Below are positions 11,072-20,982 of a stretch of DNA of 64,000 bases, one piece after another (the first letter of the stretch is position 1; each line of letters starts with the position of its first letter). The stretch lies in contig JBANSL010000016.1 of assembly GCA_037127255.1 (NCBI GenBank), positions 6,078,501 through 6,142,500 of the forward strand, given 5' to 3'. Source of the DNA: Persicaria tinctoria. Its lineage: Eukaryota > Streptophyta > Magnoliopsida > Caryophyllales > Polygonaceae. The position numbers and the translations under genes were made by a program. Under the pieces are notes generated by a model. It saw only the letters and a list, made by a program, of their open reading frames with translations. It was not told where the DNA came from and made no database searches.

Positions 11072-13313
11072 TCAGGCGACAAAGTCGTGAAGCAACTGAG
11101 CTGCATAAGCATTGGTCGAATGCGAAGCATTAGGGGGTTTCACCCCTCCAAAGCCATTCAATTCGACCATCTCCAGCCTCCCTCGGTACTGATCAATGTC
11201 TTGGTTGTTGGATAGAAAGGCTTGGTTGCTTCCGGGTATCGAGAGGCTCTCAAGGCCGAGGGTCAGTGACACACCGTTCCCCGAAAAACTCGTGGGGAAC
11301 TGCCCGTCACCGAACCTTCCGATCTCCCCCATCGGGTATGTCGATGACACCAATCCTCCCATGTATCCGGAGCCTGATCCGGGCATCATTGAGCAATCCT
11401 CTTGCTTCTCCCTGACGTACTTGTTCGGAACCTCGTCCTTGCTCCCGTTGTTGAAGAGCTCCCCATCGGTAAAATTGCTCAGATACTCATTGTTCCTTTG
11501 CTTCTTGAGGCTTCCTTGGGTCTCACCATCCATCTTTGATGACCCGATGAGGCCGAATGCGTTTTCGGGGTTGGCTTTATAGGGCGGTAGGGAAGCCGAT
11601 GAGGCCGAAATCACAATGGAGTTAGGGCCATGGTTCTCTGCCGCCTCAGCATTGTTGTGATCCTTTTCATCCGTTACGGATTTGGAACCGTTTTCCTCGT
11701 GCTCGTCTTGCCTTGAGCCATTCTGCTCGCGCTCCTTGACTTCCTCCGCGTACATCTCTTCAATCATCGGCTTCCATAGACGCACTCGCGCGTTTATGAA
11801 CCAATTCGACACCTGCACATTCACCATCACAACCTCACTATCTAGAGAAAGTCTCTCGACAACGACCGAGCTGCAATTGGATCGAGTTTCGGCTTTTTTG
11901 CAATACCTGACTCCTCGTAAGGCCTGTTTGTTTTGCTAGCATGATTTTATCGGAATCCTTAGGATACCTAAAACCAACAACAACAATAAGACAAGTTAGT
12001 ATACAGATACAGACTCTCCACCCTTAACCAGAGATTGATCTTAACCAGAGATTGATCTAACTTACGGGTGAAGGAAGTGTTCGAACAGCCAAGCACGAAG
12101 AACCGAAACGGCCTTCTCGGGCAAGCCTCTTTGGGGCCTCCAGGCATTGTTTTGGATCATCCCAAGCTGCTGCAGCGCCCTTTGCTGCCTCATCTGGTGG
12201 TCCAAGAACTTCAATCTTGATCCGCCTTCCCCTTCGCCGCCTCCTCCTTCTCCCAGCCCCTTGTTCGCGGCCTTAATCTGGCCCGATATCGCCCCCCTCA
12301 GGTTCCGGAACTGGCTCGAGATCGTCTTCAGAGCCAGGCTCGTATAAGTCCTTGCCGAACCGGCTCCGGCCACCTGCTCAAATGATGCCACCACCGCCTG
12401 CATCTGGTGGTGGTACTGCCTGTGCCTCTGGTCCACCTTCATTCATCATCATCGAATTAATCCTAATTAATATACATTTCCACATAAAATATTGAAATTT
12501 CAAAGGCTTTCCTCCAGAAGGAGAGCCTTTGTATCGAATGATTTTTACCTCATCAAGGAGGGTGATGAGTTTTGCTTTCTTCATCTGAAGCTCGTGCTTA
12601 TCGGAGGCGGAGAGCTCGGTGGCGGCGTGTTCCTCCTTCGTGGCGTCTCCGGCCACCGCGGAGGGCGGGGACTCGCCCTTATTCTTAGTCCTCTTAGCAG
12701 AAGATGACTCTGTCCTGGCCCGGTCAACGCTGACGTTGACCACCTCCTCAAGCAGCACCTGCGCGGCCTTGAGGTACTTGGAGGAGGTGATGAGGGCAGC
12801 GGCGCCGTGGACGTCGCCGGCCGAGGCCGAGGGAGACTCGGAGCGGCCATCGAAGGCGGGCTCGGTTGCCCCCGGCGAAGGCTGGAGCTGATGCTGATCC
12901 TGGCCGCCGGCGAATGAGTGGCTGTGGGAGGAGAGCGTGAGGGAGAGGCCCTGCTGGGCGCGTGGGCTCTCACGCTCACCCGCCATCGCCCCGAGCTGCG
13001 CCCAAGCGGCAGCAGCGTATTGCTGCTGCGCGTGGGCCTCCCCTGGAGGCGCGTATCCCCCGCCGGGGCTCCCGGAGGAGTGGAGCGGGACGCCGACCAG
13101 CTGCGGGAGGAGCGGGGGTTGCGCGTGGTAGAGCGTGGGGGCCTGGAAGAGGAAGCTTGACTGTCCGCTCGACGGCGGCGGCGGCGCGTGGGGGTCGGAG
13201 TTGTACCCGACGAAGTTGGGGTTCATCAGGATGAGCGTCTGGAGGGCGCCGTCGTCGGAATTGCCGCCGTGGTGATTGTGATTGTGATGGTGGTGATGGA
13301 AGTAGGTGGCCAT
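11072..13313 (-). CDS. BLH1-like BELL (TALE) homeodomain transcription factor
   Basis: Four exons on the minus strand: 13313-12549, 12436-12066, 11967-11907 and 11812-11072, giving about 645 residues. The 61-nt third exon is characteristic of plant BELL genes. In order there are: N-terminus MATYFHHH then [10 protein letters not shown] (as in BLH1-type proteins); a ZIBEL motif GLSLTLSS (~120); the SKY box [16 protein letters not shown] (~175-190); the BELL domain (~235-335); a TALE homeodomain (~355-415) with the PYP loop and [12 protein letters not shown]; a second ZIBEL motif VSLTLGLE; and the C-terminus LLHDFVA. BELL proteins act in the nucleus as heterodimers with KNOX proteins. No lesion was seen. 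A 9-codon upstream ORF lies in the leader, and a large MULE starts 443 bp upstream of the ATG. Confidence 0.95.
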
Positions 13314-13755
13314 TTTATTTTATGTATATATATTGATTGATTTTTGATTTCTCCTTTATTTTAATTTTCTTGGAGGAAGTATATAACTTTGGGGGCTAAT
13401 TTTGTTTAGTGAAGAGGATGTGAAGAGCTCACCATAGGAGGAGGGATTTGGGTCACATGGGGATGGAGGAGGAGAGGAGGGAGATGGGAGAAAGAGAGAG
13501 TCTCTGAGAGAGAAATGATTGGGAGAGAGAGAGATGGATGGAGGAGGACAATGAAATGAATGATAAGAGGGTAGTGGCAGTGAGCAGAGAATTTTCCAAA
13601 GTGTGACCCATTGGATATCTATAGGTTAATAAATGTTAACTTGGATCCCCTTTTGATCAGGGAGGGGGTTATAAAAGGTTAAAAACAATGCCAATTATAG
13701 TTGTATAGGCTATTAATAGAGGGATTGTTTGGTGAATGTGTTGATTATGGGGTAT
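13314..13755 (-). promoter_or_regulatory. BLH 5' leader and truncated proximal promoter
   Basis: In gene orientation this is a CT-rich leader: the plus strand reads as GA repeats at ~13440-13560. It includes the short upstream ORF at 13435-13406. The MULE begins at 13756, so only about 440 bp separate the start codon from transposon DNA. I cannot identify a TATA box or start site with confidence. Confidence 0.5.
13406..13435 (-). promoter_or_regulatory. Nine-codon upstream ORF in the BLH leader
   Basis: An ATG at 13435 opens MVSSSHPLH and stops with TAA at 13408-13406, about 90 nt before the BLH start codon. If the leader extends this far it could dampen BLH translation. That is inference; no transcript start is visible. 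Confidence 0.4.
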
Positions 13756-14175
13756 GATATGTATACCACTAATTTTTACTATTTACACCGCAAATCCAAC
13801 GCATACCTATGCGGTGTCTTAATCAAAATTTAGCCCGACATACCGCAGGTACATGCGGTATGTCCGTTGACCGTATAAAAACACCGCATGTACGTGCGGT
13901 GGGTTAGGTTGAAACGGAGTCCGTAATACGATAATCCGGTTGGGTCGAAGTTATCCGAAACAAACCGCATACCCATGCGGTGGAATTTTAAAAAGCATAC
14001 CGCATACCCATGCGGTATGATTTTGAAATAGCGAAAATTTGGGTAAGAACATACCGCATCTCCATGCGGTAAGTTTTTTACCGTTGTCACAACTGTAAAA
14101 AAAATACTGCATGGAGATGCGGTATGTTTTTTACCGTTGCCACAACGGTAAAAAAATACTGCATGGAGATGCGGT
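13756..14175. repeat. Left end of the MULE: TIR plus eight palindromes
   Basis: The terminal repeat starts at 13756. Eight copies of the ACCGCAT-N4-ATGCGGT palindrome follow at 13798, 13842, 13883, 13964, 13999, 14053, 14106 and 14158 (18 bp each). Four N4 cores are ACCT, GTAC-like, ACCC (twice) and CTCC; the last two copies have ACTGCAT as the left half. The block ends 25 bp before the PMD gene's TATA box, so it serves both as transposon end and as upstream region of that gene. Confidence 0.9.
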
Positions 14176-14199
14176 ATTTTTTAACCGTTGGGGGCCCAT

Positions 14200-14207
14200 T
14201 ATAAATA
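14200..14207 (+). promoter_or_regulatory. TATA box of the PMD gene
   Basis: TATAAATA lies 24 bp after the last left-end palindrome and 163 bp before the PMD start codon. A 5' leader with a repeated TCGAATCTTCTCCGATTCC-like block (about 14236-14300) follows. Confidence 0.7.
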
Positions 14208-14615
14208 GGCGTGGGGGGCCCAGTTGTCCGACACACCGAATCTTCTCCGATTCCTTCCTTTCCGAGCCCGACTCGAATCTTCTCCGATTCCTTTCTTTCC
14301 GAGCTCGACTTTTGGTTCCGTCCATTCCCCGTCCCTATATCTACCACCACTTTGTACCCGAGTTTTGAGATGGTGAAAGACAATCGTGGAAAAGCCACGG
14401 CTGATGATGTCGGTCCTTTTCGGAAACATCCGTTACATGTAATATTTAATGTTTATAAAAATCAATTTACTTTATTTTTTAATTTGAAGGAAATAGTGTT
14501 AACATTTCATTATTATATATAATGTAGCCGGAACCCACTATACAGAAGCGGAGGACGACAGATGTACCGCCACCGCTGGAGACACAGCCTCAGCCTACGG
14601 TATGTTAAAATTGTT

Positions 14616-14938
14616 ACTAGGTGTAGGGAAATTGATATCGAATAAGTATATATTTCTGTTTTCTTACGAATTGATAGTATTAGGCTGAAATCATTTATAA
14701 ACCTTTGGAAAATCTTGCAACATTTAGTCAGTCATACGATATAGTATCGTATTCGAGCCATAGGATTCTGACAAATACTAGGTGTAGGGAAATTGAAATC
14801 GAATAAGTATATATTTATGTTTTCTTATGAATTGTTAGTATTAAGATGATATCATTAATATACTTACGAAAATCTTGCCACATTTAGACAGTCATACGAT
14901 ATAGTATTGTAATTGAGCGATAGGATTCTGACAAATAT
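14616..14938. repeat. 161-bp tandem repeat in PMD intron 2
   Basis: The unit starting ACTAGGTGTAGGGAAATTGA at 14616 recurs at 14777. The copies have diverged (for example ttacgaattgatag versus ttatgaattgttag), so the duplication is older than the 819-bp one in the next exon. Confidence 0.8.
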
Positions 14939-15722
14939 ATTTTAATTTACACAGTCTGTGTTATCGAGAAATTTGGGAGAGAGGGTAGTGTTGCAATCTG
15001 CTAGGAGAGCTGCCATTAGGGAGAGGCAGACGTTGGAGGATGTATCAGTTCCTATGGAGACGGATAGCGACGCGGTAGATGATGATACCGAGGCTGCCGT
15101 CAGGGAGAGCCAGACGGTGGAGGATGTAGTGGATCCTCCGCAGAGGGATATTGAGACTGTAGGAGTTGATATTGGGCCATCTTCTCAGTCACGTGTTGAC
15201 CAGAGTGACGGTTTGGGGCACACGTCCCAGTCGTCTATAGAGACATATCAGAGTCTGGTGCAGATTGAGCTGGTCTTGATGTCTGACCACACGGATGACC
15301 CAGTGGTGCAGTCGACCGGAGAGTCTGGTCAAGGCGACCAGGGTATTGAGATGGTGGAGGAGTATCTACGAGGGGACCGAGCACGGCAGACGGATGAGCA
15401 TTGGCAGACTGGAGCTGAGAGAGTGGTAGAGCAGTTGCAGACTCATCATGACAGTTATCAGGACTACTTTGGGACTCAGTTTGCCAGCGAACAATTGAAC
15501 TCGTATGACGACACGGCACCTCTGCTCGGAGATGTGGGTGTTGGGACGAGTCATGTTAGAGGTGGCGACCAGGAGCCATGGGCCGTTGGGTAGATAGATT
15601 TTGCGTCATTCACCCCGATAGGTTCTACGGGTGTAGGGAGGACGCCTGGGAGTCAGCATGCGGCGCCATCGTCGACGCCGAGGACCGTCGAGTCTGAGCC
15701 GATCATCGGGAGTCAGCAGGCG

Positions 15723-17359
15723 GCGCCATCAACGACACCTAGGAACTTGGAGGGTGTGCCGATTGCCGGGGGGCATGAGAGGGATGTACGTGGACAGAGA
15801 AGTTCTTCGGCCCCACCTATTGAGTCAGCTGCACTTTCAAGGCATGTGTCGCTGGATATGGGAGGAGACTAGAGGCATGATCCGATGTATGGGGCATCTG
15901 ACGACGTTCGTCAGGATATAGGAGGAGACCAGGCGGCACAACCCCCTGTCCGTGTAGTGCAGAGGAGGCGGAGACAGCGTGGCGAGAGCAGTAGGGCAGG
16001 TGGTGCTGGGCAGCATGGTGAGGGGAGTAGTGCAGGAGGTGATAGGCAGCATGGCAAGCCTAGCAGGACAGGGGTCATTCGGGCTGTTCTGCCCGAATGG
16101 CCAGAGGGGCCACATACCGTTTCCCTTCTGAGAGACTACGAGACCCACATTGCACAGGCTGTTTGGAGACGGGAGGACGAAGCCTTGCGTAGGGGTGTGC
16201 GTGTGCAGAGACGAGGGCAGTCGCTGGGCCATGTAGAGGCGTTGTTGGAGGTTGATGGACGGGAGTCATGGTTTCCCGCAGTGCGGGAGACTGGGTTCTG
16301 GGACCTAAGAGATTTCGAGTGGGATCATGTGGATCACACTCTGATCGGTGCGTTTGTTGAGCACTGGCACCCCGAGACGAACAGTATTCACTTCGCATGG
16401 GGAGAGATCACCATCACACTGCACGATGTGGTCTTCATACTTGGCCTTGGTTTGGACGGAGAAGAGTGTATTCACTTGGATGACGTGGGCGTCTCGAGGG
16501 ACACAGTTGTGGAGTATTACGACTTGACTCAGAACGAGCGTGCGCCATCAGCGACACCTAGGAACTTGGAGGGTGTGCCGATTGCCGGGGGGCATGAGAG
16601 GGATGTACGTGGACAGAGAAGTTCTTCGGCCCCACCTATTGAGTCAGCTGCACTTTCAAGGCATGTGTCGCTGGATATGGGAGGAGACCAGAGGCATGAT
16701 CCGATGTATGGGGCATCTGACGACGTTCGTCGGGATATAGGAGGAGACCAGGCGGCACAACCCCCTGTCCGTGTAGTGCAGAGGAGGCGGAGACAGCGTG
16801 GCGAGAGCAGTAGGGCAGGTGGTGCTGGGCAGCATGGTGAGGGGAGTAGTGCAGGAGGTGATAGGCAGCATGGCAAGCCTAGCAGGACAGGGGTCATTCG
16901 GGCTGTTCTGCCCGAATGGCCAGAGGGGCCACATACCGTTTCCCTTCTGAGAGACTACGAGACCCACATTGCACAGGCTGTTTGGAGACGGGAGGACGAA
17001 GCCTTGCGTAGGGGTGTGCGTGTGCAGAGACGAGGGCAGTCGCTGGGCCATGTAGAGGCGTTGTTGGAGGTTGATGGACGGGAGTCATGGTTTCCCGCAG
17101 TGCGGGAGACTGGGTTCTGGGACCTAAGAGATTTCGAGTGGGATCATGTGGATCACACTCTGATCGGTGCGTTTGTTGAGCACTGGCACCCCGAGACGAA
17201 CAGTATTCACTTCGCATGGGGAGAGATCACCATCACACTGCACGATGTGGTCTTCATACTTGGCCTTGGTTTGGACGGAGAAGAGTGTATTCACTTGGAT
17301 GACGTGGGCGTCTCGAGGGACACAGTTGTGGAGTATTACGACTTGACTCAGAACGAGCG
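15723..17359 (+). repeat. 819-bp in-frame direct duplication in the PMD gene
   Basis: Copy A begins at GCGCCATCA (15723) and copy B at 16542, exactly 819 bp apart (273 codons). Copy B ends at about 17359, where the sequence continues into unique PMD coding DNA. I counted three differences: A/G near the start of the unit, T/C at 15870 (TAG versus CAG) and A/G at about 15914 (CAG versus CGG). That is about 99.6% identity, so the event is recent. Confidence 0.9.
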
Positions 17360-18621
17360 GACGAGCGCATGGGTCCATGGAGGCCCTACTGTTCAGCTCC
17401 TCCTTCAGAAGATAGCACCGATGCGACAACGGGTTCTAGATGGCGCCCCACTTGAGCATGATATGGAGTGCATCTTGGGTGTTCTGATGGGGATGATTGC
17501 GACTGCGACCTTGTTCATCGACAAGTCGGGCGGAAGATTGCGTTCGGAGGTGATCCGTAGGTTTATGGATGCAGCGCAGGTGTCGCATCTTTCTCTAGCT
17601 GCATGGGTCTTGGCGTGCTTGTATCGGGGATTAGGCGAGGCGACCCGGGAGTTGGCCAAAGACATGGACGGTTGTACAAAACTATTGGAGGTAAGTCATT
17701 CGTTATGTGATTATTTATTTTATAAGTTTTGTAACTAGGTTATAATGACTATGTTGTTGATAGTATTGTTCCTTTGTAGGTGTGGATATGGTTGCATTTT
17801 CCGGTGTTCAAGCCCGGCATGATGCTCGATCAGAGGCTTGCCCGGGATCCGCGACACGGGGTGAGGTACGTCCTGGGGGCGACGCCATTTTCCACTACGG
17901 TCACCCGGGATGATAGGCCTCGCATCGAGCGAATGGATGTTCTACGACGGAGGCTGGATGAGATGACTGTCGACGAGGTACGAACACAATTTATATCCGC
18001 ACTTACATTTGTCATACTATAAACTAGATTTTAGTCGTAATAACAATTTCTATTCCATTGCAGATCGAGTTCATGCCATTTGGTAGACACTTGGATTTTG
18101 ATGGAGATCTGTGTCTTTCGAGATATAGGGGCACCATTCGGTGGTTGTTCGAGGAGGAGCCGTATATACCGGACCGTGTGCTGCGACAGTTTGGTCGGGT
18201 TCAGCACATTCCCGCTGATCCAATCAGACCTACCGTAGTGCTCAGACCGAAGTCCGCCAAGTGCAAGAAGGAGGCGTCGTTCCACCCAGCTGACAACCAC
18301 TGGGCGCACAGGTTCGATCATCTTTTCCCCATGGAGGAGTTGCCACGGACCTCTGAAGAGTACCCATATGGCGTGGCCGATGACTATCTAGAGTGGTTTC
18401 ACCGCCATAGTCATCCATACCTACTTCCTGACACTCCTCGACACCAGCCCATCATCCCACCGCCGCCACCCCCACCATCGCCACCGCCGCCGTCGCCAAC
18501 CCAGCAGCGCTATCATGCGACTAGGTTGGAGATTCGGCGACTCAAGGACCTTGGAGTTGAGTTGACAGCTGCACACCTGGCTCGCATCTACGAGCAATTT
18601 TGGGGTCCTCCCCCACCGTGA

Positions 18622-18916
18622 CGATGCGATCTGGGATGATGTATGTGGTTGTTCTGTTTGCGGGTAGATGACTTTTTGTGTAGTAGTTGGTAGTTTGGAT
18701 TCTTTTTTGTGCAGTAGTTTGGATTGTTTTTTGTGCAGTAGTTGATGATTCGATTTCGGATTACGTAATTTGTGTGTTGGTGTGGATTTGATGGTTTGTT
18801 ACCGTTGCAGATCGTTTTCAAATTTGAATAGTACGTCCGTACACATCTTTCAATATCATGATTCGAAACGAAGTTTATAAATTAAAAGCAACCTACTGCA
18901 AACGGCCCTAATATAG
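18622..18916. other. PMD 3' flank between convergent genes
   Basis: A G/T-rich stretch with short repeats of TTTTTTGTGCAGTAGTT (about 18690-18745). It separates the convergent PMD and coiled-coil genes and probably holds both 3' UTRs. Confidence 0.4.
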
Positions 18917-19189
18917 TCAAGTGTTACGCACAGTAGCTTCACCTAGCTTCATTACAAGAGCCTTTTTTTCCTCTTCCAGAACTGCAACTTGACTTTCCAG
19001 GATATCAATCCGCCAACGGACTTGTTGGTTTTCGACCAGCAGCGACCGATTTTCATCACGTAGTCTCTTTATCATCGCCTCCACCGTCTTTGACCGTGGA
19101 CTACCAGTGTAGAGAACCGCCTCAAACTCTTCCATCGTGCCTTGACGTATTATGTCGTTGCTTGAGCTTTCCCCACTGGTGTCAGACAT
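18917..19189 (-). CDS. Small coiled-coil accessory protein of the MULE
   Basis: A 90-residue protein starting MSDTSGESSSND. The longer frame upstream runs through the promoter palindromes and TATA box, so I chose the ATG at 19189. Residues ~38-85 show a heptad-like pattern (MIKRLRDENRSLLVENQQV, then IDILESQVAVLEEEKKALV), a predicted coiled coil suited to dimerisation. No family is recognised. A TATA box at 19226-19232 (minus strand) and a palindrome pair lie upstream, shared with the divergent BED-like gene. Function is unknown; partnering with another element protein is only a guess. Confidence 0.65.
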   Translation of the reverse strand: MSDTSGESSSNDIIRQGTMEEFEAVLYTGSPRSKTVEAMIKRLRDENRSLLVENQQVRWRIDILESQVAVLEEEKKALVMKLGEATVRNT

Positions 19190-19225
19190 GTTGATGTGTG
19201 GTACCTTGGTTAGAGATTCCGGGCC

Positions 19226-19304
19226 ATATATAGGTTTTAGACACCGCATGTCCATGCGGTATATTCGACCGCATGGACATGCGGTAGTTACTAGTCTATA
19301 TAAG
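19226..19304. promoter_or_regulatory. Bidirectional promoter with a palindrome pair
   Basis: Two 18-bp palindromes, at 19243-19260 and 19268-19285 (25 bp start to start), sit between a minus-strand TATATAT (19226-19232) and a plus-strand TATATAAG (19297-19304). They drive the coiled-coil gene leftward and the BED-like gene rightward. Each TATA is only 10-12 bp from the nearest palindrome. Confidence 0.8.
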
Positions 19305-19362
19305 TGGACGTAAACCTCCGCCGGAAACACACCACTGCCGGAAACACACTTCACCGCCGACA

Positions 19363-19551
19363 ATGTCATCCGAACCAAGACCAATTCAACGAGAAGACAT
19401 GTTCACCAAACACTACAAAAAAGAGGCGCTTGGAGGTATCGCTTTTACTGCAACGTGCCGTCACTGCGGCCATCGCTACACCGTGACCAACAACCTGCAG
19501 CACGGTCATCTTAAGAGGCACATAAACAACAAGCATGCCGACGAGATCTAG
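19363..19551 (+). CDS. Mini BED-like zinc-finger protein of the MULE
   Basis: A 62-residue protein that is almost entirely one zinc finger. It has FTATCRHCGHRYTVTNN followed by HGHLKRHINNKH, giving a C-X2-C ... H-X4/5-H arrangement like BED-type fingers found in many transposases and their domesticated relatives. Its TATA box (19297-19304) lies 59 bp upstream of the ATG and it shares the palindrome pair with the divergent coiled-coil gene. Being a stand-alone DNA-binding module, it is one candidate reader of the element's palindrome. The BED assignment is from motif recall and needs a profile search. Confidence 0.65.
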   Translation: MSSEPRPIQREDMFTKHYKKEALGGIAFTATCRHCGHRYTVTNNLQHGHLKRHINNKHADEI

Positions 19552-20012
19552 GATTTATGTGTTTATCCGACTTATGTGTAGTCGTTCGTATGTGTCAGTT
19601 GTTCTTATTGTTGGTTGTGTAGTCGTTCGTTTGTGGCAGTGTGATGAAGTTGTTGTTATTGTTGGTTGTGTAGTAGTTTTTTTGTCATCTAGTTGTAACA
19701 ATGTTGTTTGAATAATAAGTTGGTTCGTACGCTATTTGTGTCATGTGTTTCCTATTTGAACATATTTTCTATTTTCATTGCCACATTTGAAATAATATGT
19801 CATAGAAATCACCGATCGGGATTCGATACAGAATTTCATTAAACGGTTGAACTGCTTAGGAATGAAAATACAGCAGATGCACATCACACTATATACTTGG
19901 TAATGCATGTCTAATCACTACCTTCGTCCGATGACCTCTCATTAATGGAAATGACAATATTCATTTGGTTGAACGCGTAATGCCTTTCACCTGCGTTGAA
20001 TGATCGCAGCTT
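19552..20012. other. 3' flank between convergent accessory genes
   Basis: G/T-rich at first, with a tandem-like duplication (GTTGGTTGTGTAGTCGTTCGT at ~19608 and again at ~19660 as GTTGGTTGTGTAGTAGT), then A+T-rich. No coding region is supported. Confidence 0.4.
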
Positions 20013-20354
20013 TCAGATAACATGATCACATAGGCCATCAGCCCCGAACATGTAAACATCGTAACGACAATATCTCCTAATGTGATTCGCAATACGGGCC
20101 TCTGCATCTAAGTAATACGATTCGGGAAATCCTCTGTCGTCATAACAATGCGCACAAGAAAACTCGATCGGATATGCTATGTCAGTGTCTGTCTCGAATT
20201 GACACTGTAGGATTACGCACGAATATCCCGGAATGTATGCTGGATGCCTGCAGTTGCATTCCTCCGGCCACCGTGGCTCCGTGCAACGAATTAATGTAAC
20301 ATTGTACTCAAGATAACCTGCCGTTCGCCGGTATGTGTCTAAAGTGTTTACCAT
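20013..20354 (-). CDS. Small Cys-rich family protein A of the MULE
   Basis: A 113-residue protein starting MVNTLDTYRRTAGY. It contains ECNCRH (~32-37), then GYSCVILQCQFETDTDIAYP and IEFSCAHCYDD. The same pattern (CNCxH, a second Cys pair, E-x-DT, Y, acidic-hydrophobic-C) recurs in the 162-residue protein at 20983-21471, so the two are paralogs. The Cys/His spacing suggests metal binding, but I recognise no named family. This copy is shorter at the C-terminus, ending CRYDVYMFGADGLCDHVI. A TATA box (20413-20420, minus strand) and a palindrome pair lie upstream. Confidence 0.65.
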   Translation of the reverse strand: MVNTLDTYRRTAGYLEYNVTLIRCTEPRWPEECNCRHPAYIPGYSCVILQCQFETDTDIAYPIEFSCAHCYDDRGFPESYYLDAEARIANHIRRYCRYDVYMFGADGLCDHVI

Positions 20355-20410
20355 TTTGTGATTAGTTGGACAGCCGTGGTGGTTCCTATCGCACCTGGGG
20401 TGGACACGCC

Positions 20411-20478
20411 ATGATTTATAGGCCTACCACCGCATGTCCTTTCGGTATCTCTATACCGCAAGGACATGCGGTATATAC
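20411..20478. promoter_or_regulatory. Palindrome pair between two Cys-family promoters
   Basis: Palindromes at 20429-20446 (right half degraded to TTCGGT) and 20455-20472, 26 bp apart. On the left is a minus-strand TATAAAT (within 20411-20420) for protein A. On the right TATATAC (20472-20478) abuts the palindrome and leads into the broken plus-strand paralog. Confidence 0.75.
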
Positions 20479-20830
20479 ACGAAAAGTTCTCGAGGCCGGT
20501 TGAATTGGCGTGTCTGAAAGGTCACCAATTGCACATTGACGACCCTGAGTCATATACTACCACGAGGCGGTTGAGGCAATCAAATGCACAATCAGCGACC
20601 TATTCAGCGATGTCAGGCTACATTGCGCGCTTGAAATTGCAAGGTTCACTGTCGACAACGCAGTCCGTCCAGCGAACGACAAAGTGAAGAAGTACGCATT
20701 CAACCGCATTGAGATCCATATTAGCCCGTGTCTTCTCGAGGAGTCAGTAGGTAGTTGTACACCAGATCCTCTACTGTGGTGGGACCCTTTGCAAGGTATA
20801 CCATATTCAGCAGTAGAGTGGAGGGAGTAG
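20474..20830 (+). pseudogene. Broken plus-strand paralog of the small Cys-family genes
   Basis: In one plus-strand frame from 20555 to the TAG at 20828 the translation (YYHEAVEAI, SDLFSDV, ARFTVDNAVRPAND, KYAFNRIEIHISP, LLEESVGSC) matches the C-terminal half of the minus-strand 162-residue protein (YYIHVTEAI, SDFFSNL, ARYTVEKVVRRANT, KYAFHRIQIHILP, NVEESVGSC). Upstream, another frame (PVELACLKG ... DPESY) matches that protein's VDLECVQG ... PYSY, so a frameshift lies near 20555. The N-terminal half with CNCxH is missing. It is therefore a 5'-deleted, frameshifted third member lying in opposite orientation. Confidence 0.75.
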
Positions 20831-20982
20831 GTAGTTGTTCCGTAGATCCGTTTAATAGCCAATGTATCACCGCATGTGTAATGCAAATGATTTATCAGCG
20901 AAATATAATTAATGGTTTAACTCGGAACCGGATAAATTCACCATAAATGATACACAACAATTACCAACCGACAATATTTTAC

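Larger units (their letters stand above)
14370..18621 (+). pseudogene. Plant mobile domain (PMD, MAIN-like) gene of the MULE, with in-frame stops and a duplicated segment
   Basis: Proposed exons: 14370-14438, 14528-14599, 14955-17690, 17780-17977 and 18064-18621, all joining in phase. The PMD core includes LPEWPEGPHTVSLL, VRETGFWDLRDFEWDH, LIGAFVEHWHPETNSIHFAWGE and DVVFILGLGLDGE, followed by the downstream block LAAWVLACLYRGLGE, then WIWLHFPVFKP and a proline-rich tail ending in WGPPPP. PMD proteins include host MAIN and MAIL1, which help silence transposons, and are also common MULE passengers. Exon 3 contains an 819-bp direct duplication that repeats the first half of the PMD domain in frame. 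Two TAG codons interrupt it, at 15591-15593 and 15870-15872; the second is CAG in the other duplicate copy. Upstream of the domain is an acidic, Q/E/D-rich region. The first two exons are less certain than the rest. Confidence 0.8.

Noticed and set aside
12578..13240. Several long frames on other strands or frames across BLH exon 1
   Set aside because: They are shadows of the GC-rich BLH exon, whose own frame carries all the domain motifs and correct splice phases.
13798..14175. Regularly repeated palindromes that might suggest a CRISPR-like array
   Set aside because: The genome is eukaryotic, spacing is irregular (23-52 bp here), the repeats are palindromic with variable cores, and they lie in transposon ends and promoters.
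20466..20687. 73-codon plus-strand frame starting MRYIHEKF
   Set aside because: It begins inside the palindrome and reads the Cys-family pseudogene partly out of frame. The homologous frame switches near 20555.
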